The notes beneath the pieces were generated by a model. That model was not told where the DNA came from. It saw nothing but the letters and a program-made list of their open reading frames with translations, and did no database searches. A program made the position numbers and the translations under genes. Of a stretch of DNA of 15,464 nt, positions 1-7,429 are shown piece after piece. Within the stretch, counting starts at the first letter, position 1. Each line of letters opens with the position of its first letter. This DNA is from Candidatus Fibrimonadales bacterium (GTDB lineage Bacteria; Fibrobacterota; Fibrobacteria; Fibrobacterales; Fibrobacteraceae): positions 1-15,464 of the forward strand of contig WRMM01000016.1 in assembly GCA_009777135.1 (NCBI GenBank), in the 5' to 3' direction.

Positions 1-1
1 A

Positions 2-283
2 ATCGGCGAATGCACCGGCATAGGCGGAACAGTATCCGAAACCTGCGAAGAAACCCCTGCCATAGCCATCAGCAGCCACCCGCAAATCCAAGCCTACGCA
101 ACACCTAATTCCATAGTGCTAGAAAACCTCCCACAAAACACAAAAGTAGAAGTCTACAACCTCCAAGGCAAGCAAATCTACTCCGCAAATCCTGAAAATC
201 CTAAAATCCTGAAAATCCCGGTTCAGACAAAGGGCGTTTACATTGTGCAAGTAGGCAGTAACACATACAAAGTAGTGCGATAA
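2..283 (+). CDS. C-terminal part of a secreted protein with a type-A-like sorting domain (5' end outside window)
   Basis: The reading frame is open from base 2 to a TAA at 281-283, giving the last 93 residues. The final ~60 residues have the layout of the C-terminal sorting/adhesion domain of secreted proteins in Bacteroidota and Fibrobacterota: a short beta-rich module with VEVYNLQGKQIY, then KGVYIVQVGSNTYKVVR at the extreme C-terminus. The residues before it hold two cysteines (TGIGGTVSETCEE) and a Ser/His/Pro linker. In known relatives this domain directs type IX-like export or surface attachment and is removed or retained at the cell surface; here that role is inferred from the pattern. 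The linker at 187-219 is encoded by an 8-9 bp imperfect tandem repeat. A terminator follows immediately. The catalytic or binding part of the protein lies upstream of the window and cannot be judged. Confidence 0.75.
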   Translation: MGECTGIGGTVSETCEETPAIAISSHPQIQAYATPNSIVLENLPQNTKVEVYNLQGKQIYSANPENPKILKIPVQTKGVYIVQVGSNTYKVVR

Positions 284-295
284 CGCAACGAACGC

Positions 296-328
296 AAAAG
301 CGAGCTCTCACAGGGCTTGCTTTTTTTT
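296..328 (+). terminator. Rho-independent terminator after the secreted-protein gene
   Basis: The core stem AGCGAGC (299-305) pairs with GCTTGCT (315-321), with one G-U pair and a 9-nt loop. A-run/T-run pairing extends the stem, and eight T follow at 321-328. It begins 12 bp after the TAA of the upstream gene. Confidence 0.8.
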
Positions 329-335
329 CTACATT
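329..335 (+). promoter_or_regulatory. Putative -10 element (CTACATT) for the PIN-domain gene
   Basis: CTACATT directly follows the T8 tract of the preceding terminator and lies 9 nt before the ATG at 345. The same 15-mer (eight T plus CTACATT) occurs upstream of lptF on the other strand with an 8-nt gap to ATG. No clear TTGACA-like -35 is visible. The call rests on recurrence of the motif and spacing in the window. Confidence 0.5.
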
Positions 336-344
336 ACCTCACAG

Positions 345-791
345 ATGAAAATTTATTTAGACAGCTGTTGCTATAACCGCCCGTTTGATGACCAAAGCCA
401 AGATATAATAGCCTTGGAAAGCAACGCTATTTTATCCATAATAAACAAATGTGATATTGATGAGAATTATGAAATTTTAGGCAGTGATATATTAGACGAA
501 GAATTTAGCTATATGATAGATATCGTAAAAAAACAGAAAGTTTTGAATTTATATAAGATAGCTGTTTTAAAAATTGAATTAAACGATTATATTCAAAGAA
601 GAGCAAACGAATTTTCTAACCTTGGGATAGGAGCTTTTGATGCTTTGCATTTGGCAAGCGCCGAGCATGCAGAGGCAGATATATTCTTGACAACAGATAA
701 AAAACTTATATCTAAATCTAAACAATTAAATTTGAATTTCAGAACTGTTAATCCACTTATTTTCATTGCGGAGGATTTATATGAACTCTAA
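345..791 (+). CDS. PIN-domain protein, probable VapC-like ribonuclease toxin
   Basis: This 148-residue protein has the PIN-domain acidic set: D6 in the N-terminal strand (MKIYLDSCCYNRPFDD), E25, D99 in the GAFDALHLASAE helix start, and D118 in FLTTDKK. These residues bind the divalent metal in PIN nucleases, which typically cleave tRNA or other RNA when acting as toxins. The length is usual for single-domain PIN toxins. The ATG at 345 lies 9 nt after a CTACATT element and has no Shine-Dalgarno, so the message may be leaderless. The 3' end overlaps the next small gene by 11 bp, which suggests a two-gene toxin-antitoxin unit with the toxin gene first, the reverse of the common vapBC order. A PIN nuclease is well supported; toxin activity is inferred. 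Confidence 0.8.
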   Translation: MKIYLDSCCYNRPFDDQSQDIIALESNAILSIINKCDIDENYEILGSDILDEEFSYMIDIVKKQKVLNLYKIAVLKIELNDYIQRRANEFSNLGIGAFDALHLASAEHAEADIFLTTDKKLISKSKQLNLNFRTVNPLIFIAEDLYEL

Positions 792-981
792 CACTGCTCT
801 CATCAGAGAAAAAGGGCTCAATGTCCTTACTAAAGAACTTGGCTTGATAGACACAATCCAATTCCTTAGGCTGTTTGAAACAGGGACAGGAAATTACACG
901 GAAGAACGAAAAACTTTGCTGAAAGATTTTTCAGTAAATGACATTGCTCAAAACATACGAGAGAAAAAACGTATTATTTAA
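781..981 (+). CDS. Small protein overlapping the PIN gene, probable cognate antitoxin
   Basis: This 66-residue protein (MNSNTALIREKGLNVLTKEL...) has no domain I can name with certainty. It resembles small helical proteins found beside PIN-domain genes, with the pattern 'ALIREKGLNVLTKELGLIDTIQFLRLF' followed by a tyrosine/aspartate-rich stretch and a basic C-terminus (IREKKRII). The ATG at 781 is chosen over an in-frame ATG at 766 because GGAGG at 770-774 lies 6 nt before it. The gene begins inside the last codons of the PIN gene, so translation is probably coupled. Antitoxin function is inferred from size and overlap; no classical AbrB, RHH or HTH motif is evident. Confidence 0.65.
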   Translation: MNSNTALIREKGLNVLTKELGLIDTIQFLRLFETGTGNYTEERKTLLKDFSVNDIAQNIREKKRII

Positions 982-992
982 TGCAGGCAAAT

Positions 993-1044
993 CGCTGATT
1001 AAGTCGAACTTAATGCTCTGGAGCATGGGACAAGTAAATCAGCG
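993..1044. repeat. Nested inverted repeats (three-arm structure) between the TA pair and truB
   Basis: Outer arms CGCTGATT (993-1000) and AATCAGCG (1037-1044) are perfectly complementary. Inside lie AAGT-CGA-ACTT (1001-1011) and ATGCT-CTGG-AGCAT (1013-1026). Together they could fold as a three-way junction in RNA or a cruciform in DNA. No T-run follows, so it is not an obvious intrinsic terminator. Function unknown. Confidence 0.5.
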
Positions 1045-1058
1045 TCCTAAGACTTTTA

Positions 1059-1065
1059 CTATATT
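1059..1065 (+). promoter_or_regulatory. Putative -10 element (CTATATT) for the truB operon
   Basis: TTTTACTATATT ends 16 nt before the truB ATG at 1082. It matches the CTAYATT motif seen before several other genes here and would give a very short leader of roughly 9 nt. Confidence 0.45.
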
Positions 1066-1081
1066 CTTGCAAGTTAAAATA

Positions 1082-1939
<858 letters not shown>

Positions 1940-1946
1940 CTATAGT

Positions 1947-2327
1947 ATGCTAGTAGAATTATTAAAAAGCAAAATCCATAGGGCAACGGTAACCGATGCT
2001 TGTTTGGATTATGAGGGGTCAATAACAATAGACAAGGAGCTTATGAAAGCGGCTGGGCTGTTTTTAAACGAAAAAGTCCATGTGCTGAATATAAATAACG
2101 GAGAACGATTCGAGACTTACGTAATAGAAGGCAAAAATGGCACCATTTGCTTAAACGGAGCGGCAGCTCGCTTGGTGCAAAAAAATGATTTAGTGATAAT
2201 AGTGGCTTATACTTCAATGACTCCTGAAGAGGCAAAGAGCTGGCGGCCCAAGGTAGTTAAGGTTAATGCTAAAAATAAAATTACAAACAAGAAAGGGGAG
2301 CAAAAGTTAGTTAGTATTAAAAAATGA
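1947..2327 (+). CDS. panD: Aspartate 1-decarboxylase proenzyme PanD
   Basis: This 126-residue proenzyme makes beta-alanine from L-aspartate for pantothenate synthesis. The family hallmarks are clear: [16 protein letters not shown] at the N-terminus, the self-cleavage site Gly24-Ser25 in YEGSITID (Ser25 becomes the pyruvoyl group), [13 protein letters not shown] and the [16 protein letters not shown] segment. The length is normal for PanD; the C-terminus is a basic tail ([13 protein letters not shown]). The ATG lies 7 bp after the truB stop with no recognisable Shine-Dalgarno, so translation may depend on readthrough of ribosomes from truB. The pathway partner panB is found on the opposite strand at 6692-7429 in a different operon; panC is not in the window. 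Confidence 0.95.
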   Translation: MLVELLKSKIHRATVTDACLDYEGSITIDKELMKAAGLFLNEKVHVLNINNGERFETYVIEGKNGTICLNGAAARLVQKNDLVIIVAYTSMTPEEAKSWRPKVVKVNAKNKITNKKGEQKLVSIKK

Positions 2328-2336
2328 ATTGATATT

Positions 2337-2369
2337 AGTTATTAAATTAGCTATTAGTTGTTAGTTAAC
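2337..2369 (+). repeat. Degenerate heptamer array (AGTTATT-like) in the panD-TPR intergenic gap
   Basis: The units AGTTATT, AAATT, AGCTATT, AGTTGTT and AGTTAAC follow each other just upstream of the TPR gene's ribosome binding site. The period is mostly 7 bp, like the array in truB but decayed and of different sequence. Confidence 0.5.
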
Positions 2370-2372
2370 ATT

Positions 2373-2380
2373 AGGAGGGA
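2373..2380 (+). promoter_or_regulatory. Strong Shine-Dalgarno AGGAGGGA for the TPR gene
   Basis: AGGAGGGA ends 6 nt before the ATG at 2387 and fixes that start. It contrasts with the Shine-Dalgarno-free starts of truB and panD upstream in the same probable operon. Confidence 0.8.
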
Positions 2381-2386
2381 CTAAAA

Positions 2387-4885
2387 ATGGTGACGAATAT
2401 GGATAATGCAGGTTACGAATTTGATTCTTTTTCTGCACTCAGAGAAGAGTGTGCCCGTATATCCTTGGATATCACGGAAGCGTCTCGCTTTTCTGGAGAA
2501 AAACGGGCGAGGGAATACCAAAGGCTCTTAAATGAGATTTTGGATTTGAGAGACAAAGATCCTGGCAATGAGGTTTTTGAGCTTCATTCGCTTTTGGGTT
2601 TAATGTATCTGAGAACAGATCAACAGAAAGCCGCCATTACCGAATTGCAGCTTTCGCTGAAAGCAGCTGAGGCGAGCGGAGGCACCAACAATGATGTCGC
2701 CGGGGTTTGGTATAATATGGGCATTGCCTATATGGAACTTAACTTGTTTGACGATGCTTACAATTGCTTTCAGTCTTCGCTTGCGCTGAGGCCTCATAAC
2801 ATAAAATGCTTTACATCAATGGCGGTGGTTAAGCAAATGCAGCGCGATTTTAAAAAGTCTTATGAAATTCTTTGCGATGTGCTGAAGTATGAAAATCCGC
2901 AAAATTCTGATATTGAAAAAGTTTTCATATCGCTTGGCTACACCCTTTTCCACTCAAAGAAATTAACAGAGGCAATGGAGTGCGCAGACAAAATTTTGCA
3001 GCAGGTAAATAGCAAAAGCGAAAAAGCTTTAAAATTAAAAGGCACAATTTACCATGCTCAAGGCAATTACGAAGAAGCGTGGAATTGCTGCGATATACTT
3101 TTTGAGCAGTCTGGAGAATCTTCAGAAGGACATCTGCTAGCTGGCTCGCTTGCATCTTCCGAGAAAAATTATCGCAGAGCGTTTTCGCATTACAACAGAG
3201 CCAGAAAAATAGGACGCATCTATAGCTTTACGCTTTTCAATTCAATAGCGACTGCTCTTTCCAAGCTGCAGAAGTTCTCTATTGCGTTAAAGGTATATCG
3301 CTATATTTTATCCATAGACCAAAATCCTGCGCACAGAAATTCTGCTCGAAAATCCATAAACTTTTTTGAAAGCATGGCTGCTCGCAAACTTTTGGAAAGC
3401 ATGGATGCAGCAAACCAAAAAGATGAAACAAGGCTTAGCCTGCCAGCTCACCAGAGTTTTAAAGAAGCTTCTAAAGTTTTGGAAAGCGGAGATTTGGAAA
3501 AGGCTCTTGCCATGCTGCAAAAAGCCGGGGAGCTTGAGGGCGCGGATAGAGTTTGGGAAATAGAGAATGCTATTGGGCGCATATATTATAAAATGCGGAA
3601 ATTTCCGGTAAGCATTCCTTACTTTGAACAGGCTGTGAAAAAATCAAATAATTCCATTAGCGTTCTGCACAACTTGGCTTCTGCCTTAACCAGAAACAAT
3701 GAGCAAGAAAAAGCGCTAGAAGTGATAGATCGTTTGCTGGAAATACAGCCGGAATCCCAGTCTGCAAAAAAGATGCGCGCCGTTATTCTGGGCAAGCTTG
3801 GCAAATATTCCGATTCGGTTGAATGCTTGAATGAGCTGCTTGAAAAAGAACCTAGAGATGCTAACTCGCTTATATCAATGGGCAGGGTTTGGCAAGAAAA
3901 GGGCGACTATTTTAAAGCCCATGAATGTTTTGTGCAATTGCTTGCAAAAGAACCTGAAAATGAAAGAGCAGTGATGTCCATAGCCATAAATTACAGCAGG
4001 GCTGGAGATTTAAAGCAGGCTGTCAATTTCACAAAAACTCATTTGAACAGAAATCCTTTGTCGTTTTCTTTGAACCTTACCATGGCAAACATTTTGCGTT
4101 TCCATAAAAAGTTCAACTATGCGGAAGGTTATTACAGAAAATGCTCTCAAAATTACAATAGAGAAGTTTTTGAAGGCCTTGCGGATTGTATATGCCAAAT
4201 GAGAAGACTAGACGAAGCTTTGATTTATTACGAAAAGATAGCGGAGATGGAAAAGGATAATACATATTCCATTTCCGCGAAAAAATCCATAGCCTTTATT
4301 TATCGCTTAAAGCAGGATTATACAAAGGCTCTTGAGATTTACGATGAAATAAATTGGGAGCAGGATTACTTTTTTTCTTCGTGGAGAAATGTAGCCCTTT
4401 GCTATGCGGCTCTTGCAAACAAACAGAAAAATGGAAGCGCGGCACCGCGGCGCGGCACCAATTATTTTGCAAAAGCGCTGAATCTTTATGAAACGATAAA
4501 AGAAAGGGAAAAAGATAATCCAAAGCATTGCGCAAGAATAGATTCTCTTATGGCAGAGCTTTACGCAGATAAAGGCGAGTATGCCAAAGCTTGCAAAATA
4601 TACGAGGTTGCAATGGAGGGTTCCTATTATTTTATAACATGGAGAACTTATGTGAATTGCTTGATTATGCAAAAACTTTTTCAAGAAGCCTTAGATGTAT
4701 GCAACGGCACTTTGGAAAAATTTTCAGCAGACACCAAGCCTCGCAAAACCCCAGAAGATTTGAATTCCTATAGAGAACAACTGGAACGTGCTTTGGGTGG
4801 AGACTCTCTTGCAGAAGAAAAAATTCTGAAAATTGTGGAAGAAAAAATGAAAAACAGCACCGACTGGATGTCTTCGGAAAAGTGA
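2387..4885 (+). CDS. Large tetratricopeptide-repeat (TPR) protein, cytoplasmic
   Basis: This 832-residue protein consists almost entirely of helical repeats with the TPR spacing of W/L-G-Y-A-F-A-P. Clear units include ~106-139 (VWYNMGIAYMELNLFDDAYNCF), 211-242, 389-422 (IENAIGRIYYKMRKFPVSIPYFEQA), 423-456, 457-490, 491-524 (SLISMGRVWQEKGDYFKAHECF), 525-558, 595-625, 632-660 and 717-745. There is no signal peptide or membrane segment, so it is probably a cytoplasmic protein-interaction scaffold; no enzymatic domain is seen. Two linkers, ~325-365 and ~677-695, break the repeat run, and the latter carries a GC-rich 10-bp direct repeat. It follows panD by 59 bp and ends 7 bp before lnt, so it is probably co-transcribed with both. 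Its specific partner is unknown. Confidence 0.85.
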   Translation: MVTNMDNAGYEFDSFSALREECARISLDITEASRFSGEKRAREYQRLLNEILDLRDKDPGNEVFELHSLLGLMYLRTDQQKAAITELQLSLKAAEASGGTNNDVAGVWYNMGIAYMELNLFDDAYNCFQSSLALRPHNIKCFTSMAVVKQMQRDFKKSYEILCDVLKYENPQNSDIEKVFISLGYTLFHSKKLTEAMECADKILQQVNSKSEKALKLKGTIYHAQGNYEEAWNCCDILFEQSGESSEGHLLAGSLASSEKNYRRAFSHYNRARKIGRIYSFTLFNSIATALSKLQKFSIALKVYRYILSIDQNPAHRNSARKSINFFESMAARKLLESMDAANQKDETRLSLPAHQSFKEASKVLESGDLEKALAMLQKAGELEGADRVWEIENAIGRIYYKMRKFPVSIPYFEQAVKKSNNSISVLHNLASALTRNNEQEKALEVIDRLLEIQPESQSAKKMRAVILGKLGKYSDSVECLNELLEKEPRDANSLISMGRVWQEKGDYFKAHECFVQLLAKEPENERAVMSIAINYSRAGDLKQAVNFTKTHLNRNPLSFSLNLTMANILRFHKKFNYAEGYYRKCSQNYNREVFEGLADCICQMRRLDEALIYYEKIAEMEKDNTYSISAKKSIAFIYRLKQDYTKALEIYDEINWEQDYFFSSWRNVALCYAALANKQKNGSAAPRRGTNYFAKALNLYETIKEREKDNPKHCARIDSLMAELYADKGEYAKACKIYEVAMEGSYYFITWRTYVNCLIMQKLFQEALDVCNGTLEKFSADTKPRKTPEDLNSYREQLERALGGDSLAEEKILKIVEEKMKNSTDWMSSEK

Positions 4886-4892
4886 TGGCAAG

Positions 4893-6401
4893 ATGAGCAC
4901 AGGCAGAGCCATTTTGTTTTCTCTTGTTAGCTGGGGACTTTTGGCTTTATGCTTTCCTCCGTATCTGCTTGGGCTTGGAGCCCTTGCAGTGCTAGCTCCC
5001 TGGTTTTATGTTTTAAAAACGGCAAGCAAAAAAGCAGCCTTGCTATCAAGCTATCTCGGTTCTTTTTTCTTTCACGCCGTCAGCATGTATTGGCTTTACC
5101 ATGTTGGAGATGTAGCACCGCAAGCTCTTATATATTCCGGGCTTCTTTTGGGCATTGCTTATTTGAGCCTTTACGCGCTCTTGTGCGCATGGGTCTTTGT
5201 AAAAATTAGAGATCGCTTTGGCGAAGCTTCGCTGATTTTTATTTTTTCGCTTTTTTGGGCAGGCATTGAAACTTTGCGAGCAAAGGGAGATATGAGTTTT
5301 CCGTGGCTTTCTTTTGGGCTTGTATTTGGCGGAAGCATTGAGCTTATGCAGGTATTTGCGCTCTTTGGAGTGTTTGGATGCTCAGCGATTATCATTGCAT
5401 CAAATATGTGCTTGGTTACTGCTTTTTTAAAAAAGAAAAAGAAACTCGCTTTTGTTCCGTTGATTTTAGCGGCATGCATTTATATTGGCGGCCTTGCAGT
5501 CATGGCTTATGAAGATAAAACCGCTAGAGAAGAAACAGAGGCTATAACTATAGCAGTGATGCAGCCCAGCATTCCTCAAACAAGAAAATGGAATCAAGAT
5601 TATTACGATTCCGTTATGAAGCAAACTTGGGATTTGTTTGAAACTCTAGACCCTCTGGACGTGGCTCTAATTTTATTTCCAGAAACCGCAATCCCTGACT
5701 ATATAAACCACCGCAGAAGAGAATATGTTTTTTTGAAAAAATACGCCGAAGAAAACAACACAGCTATTGTGATGGGAGTTTTGAACAGAGACAGGCTCAG
5801 AGGAGAGAAAAAGAAATTCAAAATATATAATTCAGCTTTTTTGTTTAGCTTGGATGAGCCTGCTCCAGAATACCGAAAAATACGTCTTGTGCCTTTTAGC
5901 GAAAAATTGCCTTTTGATAATATTTTTCCGGTACTCAACTATGTGGACTTGGGCGGCGGAGATTTTACTTCTGGAGACAGCCTTTCTATATGGCAGCCTG
6001 GAAACTTTAGCCCGCTTATATGCTACGAGGCTATTTACGGCAGTATTTTGAGAGATGCAAAGCGAAAAGGGGCAAAATTCATAGCAAACCTCACTAATGA
6101 TGGCTGGTTTAAGAAGAGCATTGCGCCATATCAGCATTTTAACTTGGTGCGTTCCCATGCTGTTGAGAACGGAATGGGGGTTGTTAGAGCCGCAAATACT
6201 GGAATTAGCGCGTTTATAGAGCCAAATGGGAGGGTAATAGAGAAAACTGAGCTGCTTGAGCAGAAAATAATAGTTCAGGATATGCCTTTGAAAACTCGTT
6301 TTACGCCTTATTCTGTGGTTGGTGATTATATTGAGTGGATTTTGTTTGTTTTTTCTTTGCTGATGATTGTTGTGGCAAAAATAATAAGAGCCCCCAACTG
6401 A
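4893..6401 (+). CDS. lnt: Apolipoprotein N-acyltransferase Lnt
   Basis: This 502-residue inner-membrane enzyme transfers the third acyl chain to the N-terminal cysteine of lipoproteins. The N-terminal ~205 residues hold several hydrophobic membrane segments (around 7-40, 48-70, 76-104, 113-130, 150-177, 184-205). A nitrilase-like domain follows, with the catalytic triad Glu264 (LFPETAIPDY), Lys329 (EYRKIRLVPFSEKLPF) and Cys377 (PLICYEAIYG), plus the conserved TNDGWF at 401-406. A final membrane helix lies at ~479-497. Length and order match the family. The ATG at 4893 lies 7 bp after the TPR stop, with only a weak ribosome binding site, consistent with coupling to the TPR gene. The stop codon at 6399-6401 lies inside the terminator stem. 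Confidence 0.95.
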   Translation: MSTGRAILFSLVSWGLLALCFPPYLLGLGALAVLAPWFYVLKTASKKAALLSSYLGSFFFHAVSMYWLYHVGDVAPQALIYSGLLLGIAYLSLYALLCAWVFVKIRDRFGEASLIFIFSLFWAGIETLRAKGDMSFPWLSFGLVFGGSIELMQVFALFGVFGCSAIIIASNMCLVTAFLKKKKKLAFVPLILAACIYIGGLAVMAYEDKTAREETEAITIAVMQPSIPQTRKWNQDYYDSVMKQTWDLFETLDPLDVALILFPETAIPDYINHRRREYVFLKKYAEENNTAIVMGVLNRDRLRGEKKKFKIYNSAFLFSLDEPAPEYRKIRLVPFSEKLPFDNIFPVLNYVDLGGGDFTSGDSLSIWQPGNFSPLICYEAIYGSILRDAKRKGAKFIANLTNDGWFKKSIAPYQHFNLVRSHAVENGMGVVRAANTGISAFIEPNGRVIEKTELLEQKIIVQDMPLKTRFTPYSVVGDYIEWILFVFSLLMIVVAKIIRAPN

Positions 6402-6417
6402 AAGCAGTTGGGAGCTC
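6388..6417. terminator. Bidirectional Rho-independent terminator between lnt and the H1-like gene
   Basis: CCCAACTG (6393-6400) pairs with CAGTTGGG (6405-6412) around an AAAG loop. After one mismatch the stem continues GAGC/GCTC (6388-6391 with 6414-6417). On the + strand a T9-T10 run follows at about 6431-6440, and on the - strand a T-rich stretch follows (complement of 6377-6386). It serves two convergent genes and contains the lnt stop codon. Confidence 0.85.
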
Positions 6418-6428
6418 ATGAACTCACG

Positions 6429-6608
6429 TTATTTTTTTTTAGCAGGAGCTTTTTTAGCAGGTGCTTTTTTTGCAACCGGCTTTTTAGCTACAACTTTTTT
6501 AGCTGCGGGCTTTGCTGCTGCTTTTTTTGCAACTGGCTTTGCTGCTGCTTTTTTAGCTGCGGGCTTCGCTGCTGCTGCAGGTTTTTTAATAACGGTTTTT
6601 GTTGCCAT
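6429..6608 (-). CDS. Lysine/alanine/proline-rich histone H1-like DNA-binding protein
   Basis: This 59-residue protein reads MATKTVIKKP and then almost only A, K, P and V, in nine-residue units of the type AAAKPAAKK / AAAKPVAKK, ending APAKKAPAKKK. It is like the C-terminal tail of eukaryotic histone H1 and bacterial H1-like proteins (HctB, AlgP-type tails), which bind DNA through unstructured lysine-rich segments; here there is no globular domain. The start is set by AGGAG (complement of 6617-6621), 8 nt before ATG; an in-frame extension upstream to 6677 would pass through the promoter and is unlikely. A CTATATT -10-like element lies at 6646-6652. It ends at the bidirectional terminator shared with lnt. 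DNA compaction or regulation is inferred from composition only. Confidence 0.8.
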   Translation of the reverse strand: MATKTVIKKPAAAAKPAAKKAAAKPVAKKAAAKPAAKKVVAKKPVAKKAPAKKAPAKKK

Positions 6609-6645
6609 GAGGAATACTCCTTTTTGTTTGTGAATGTCAAATACA

Positions 6646-6652
6646 AATATAG
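6646..6652 (-). promoter_or_regulatory. Putative -10 element (CTATATT) of the H1-like gene
   Basis: On the - strand T/A-rich DNA precedes CTATATT, giving a predicted leader of about 30 nt that includes an AGGAG Shine-Dalgarno. It lies in the 83-bp gap after panB, so the H1-like gene can be transcribed independently of panB. Confidence 0.45.
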
Positions 6653-6691
6653 ATTTTTTTTTTGCGTTTGGCAACAAAAAAATGATTTTTT

Positions 6692-7429
6692 TTATTTTTT
6701 TTCGCTAACCCATTTTTTATAATCGCAAAAAGCATTCACTCCTGCTTCCCAAAAATTTGCAAAACTTTTTGCAAAGGGTGGCAGTTTAAATGGATGCATG
6801 CACAAGATGTCGTGCATAACCAAGACTTGCCCATCGGTTTCTTTCCCTGCGCCAATACCGATTGTAGGCGTGTTTATAGCCAATGTGATTTTTTTTCCGA
6901 GCGTGCTTGGAATGTGTTCCAAGACTATGGCGCAGGGTTTGAGGCTGTCTAAAATTTTTGCTTGCTCAAAAATTTTTTCCGCTTCTTCTTCGCTTGCGCC
7001 TGCCTGTTTAAAACTTTTTGCGGTTTGAGGAAGCAAGCCCAAATGCCCAATCAAATCTATTCCTTCTTCTCTTATGGCTTTTAGCGAATCTAAAGGAAGC
7101 CCTTCTATTTTTACAGCGCTTGCTCCGGCTTCCAAGAATTTTTTTGCATTGCAAACTGCGTTTTCTGGAGTTGAGTCAGAGCCAAAAGGCATGTCGCTAA
7201 TAATGTAACTATTTGGCGCACCACGTTTTACAGCGTGTGTAAATAGGCACATCGCTTCCATAGAAATGTCTGCGGTTCTATCCATTCCCAGCATAACATT
7301 GGCAGCGGAGTCTCCAACAAGAAGCATATCAATCTTAGCCGCTTCCGCCATTCTGGCAAAAGCCGCGTCATAAACAGTAACCATTGATATAGATTTCCCC
7401 TCTTTCTTCATCTGTCTGAACTTCGTCAA
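6692..7429 (-). CDS. panB: 3-methyl-2-oxobutanoate hydroxymethyltransferase PanB
   Basis: This 245-residue enzyme adds a hydroxymethyl group from methylene-THF to alpha-ketoisovalerate to give ketopantoate. Family motifs run in order: KFRQMKKEGKSISMVTVYD, VGDSAANVMLG with metal ligand Asp40, ISDMPFGS (Asp79), AVKIEG (Lys107/Glu109), GHLGLLPQ, the catalytic Glu171 in VLEHIP, and TIGIGAG. The TTG at 7429 is chosen as start because family members begin a few residues before KMKKEG, AGGAGA (7440-7435) lies 5 nt upstream, and TTGA overlaps the recO stop by 4 nt; the next ATG is at 7411. It is slightly short for PanB, with a reduced loop after GLLPQ and a short C-terminus. It is the last gene of the HIT-recO-panB operon. 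Confidence 0.93.
   Translation of the reverse strand: MTKFRQMKKEGKSISMVTVYDAAFARMAEAAKIDMLLVGDSAANVMLGMDRTADISMEAMCLFTHAVKRGAPNSYIISDMPFGSDSTPENAVCNAKKFLEAGASAVKIEGLPLDSLKAIREEGIDLIGHLGLLPQTAKSFKQAGASEEEAEKIFEQAKILDSLKPCAIVLEHIPSTLGKKITLAINTPTIGIGAGKETDGQVLVMHDILCMHPFKLPPFAKSFANFWEAGVNAFCDYKKWVSEKK

Noticed and set aside
993..1044. tRNA-like fold in the gap before truB
   Set aside because: It is only 52 nt, with arm lengths and loops that do not fit acceptor, D, anticodon and T arms; no tRNA was recognised in the window.
938..1081. Upstream extension of truB to an in-frame start at 938
   Set aside because: The extra 48 residues overlap the small antitoxin gene and have no TruB similarity; the family begins at HSGFILIDKPAG, so ATG 1082 is used.
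1940..1946. CTATAGT before panD as a separate promoter
   Set aside because: It touches the ATG directly, leaving no room for the -10 to start distance, and panD follows truB by 7 bp.
4307..4684. 125-residue reading frame on the - strand within the TPR gene
   Set aside because: It is antisense to a well-supported TPR coding region, without a ribosome binding site or recognisable domain.
6408..6722. Phe/Cys- or Phe/Ala-rich reading frames on the + strand at 6408-6722
   Set aside because: They are antisense shadows of the low-complexity H1-like gene and run through the terminator and promoter DNA.
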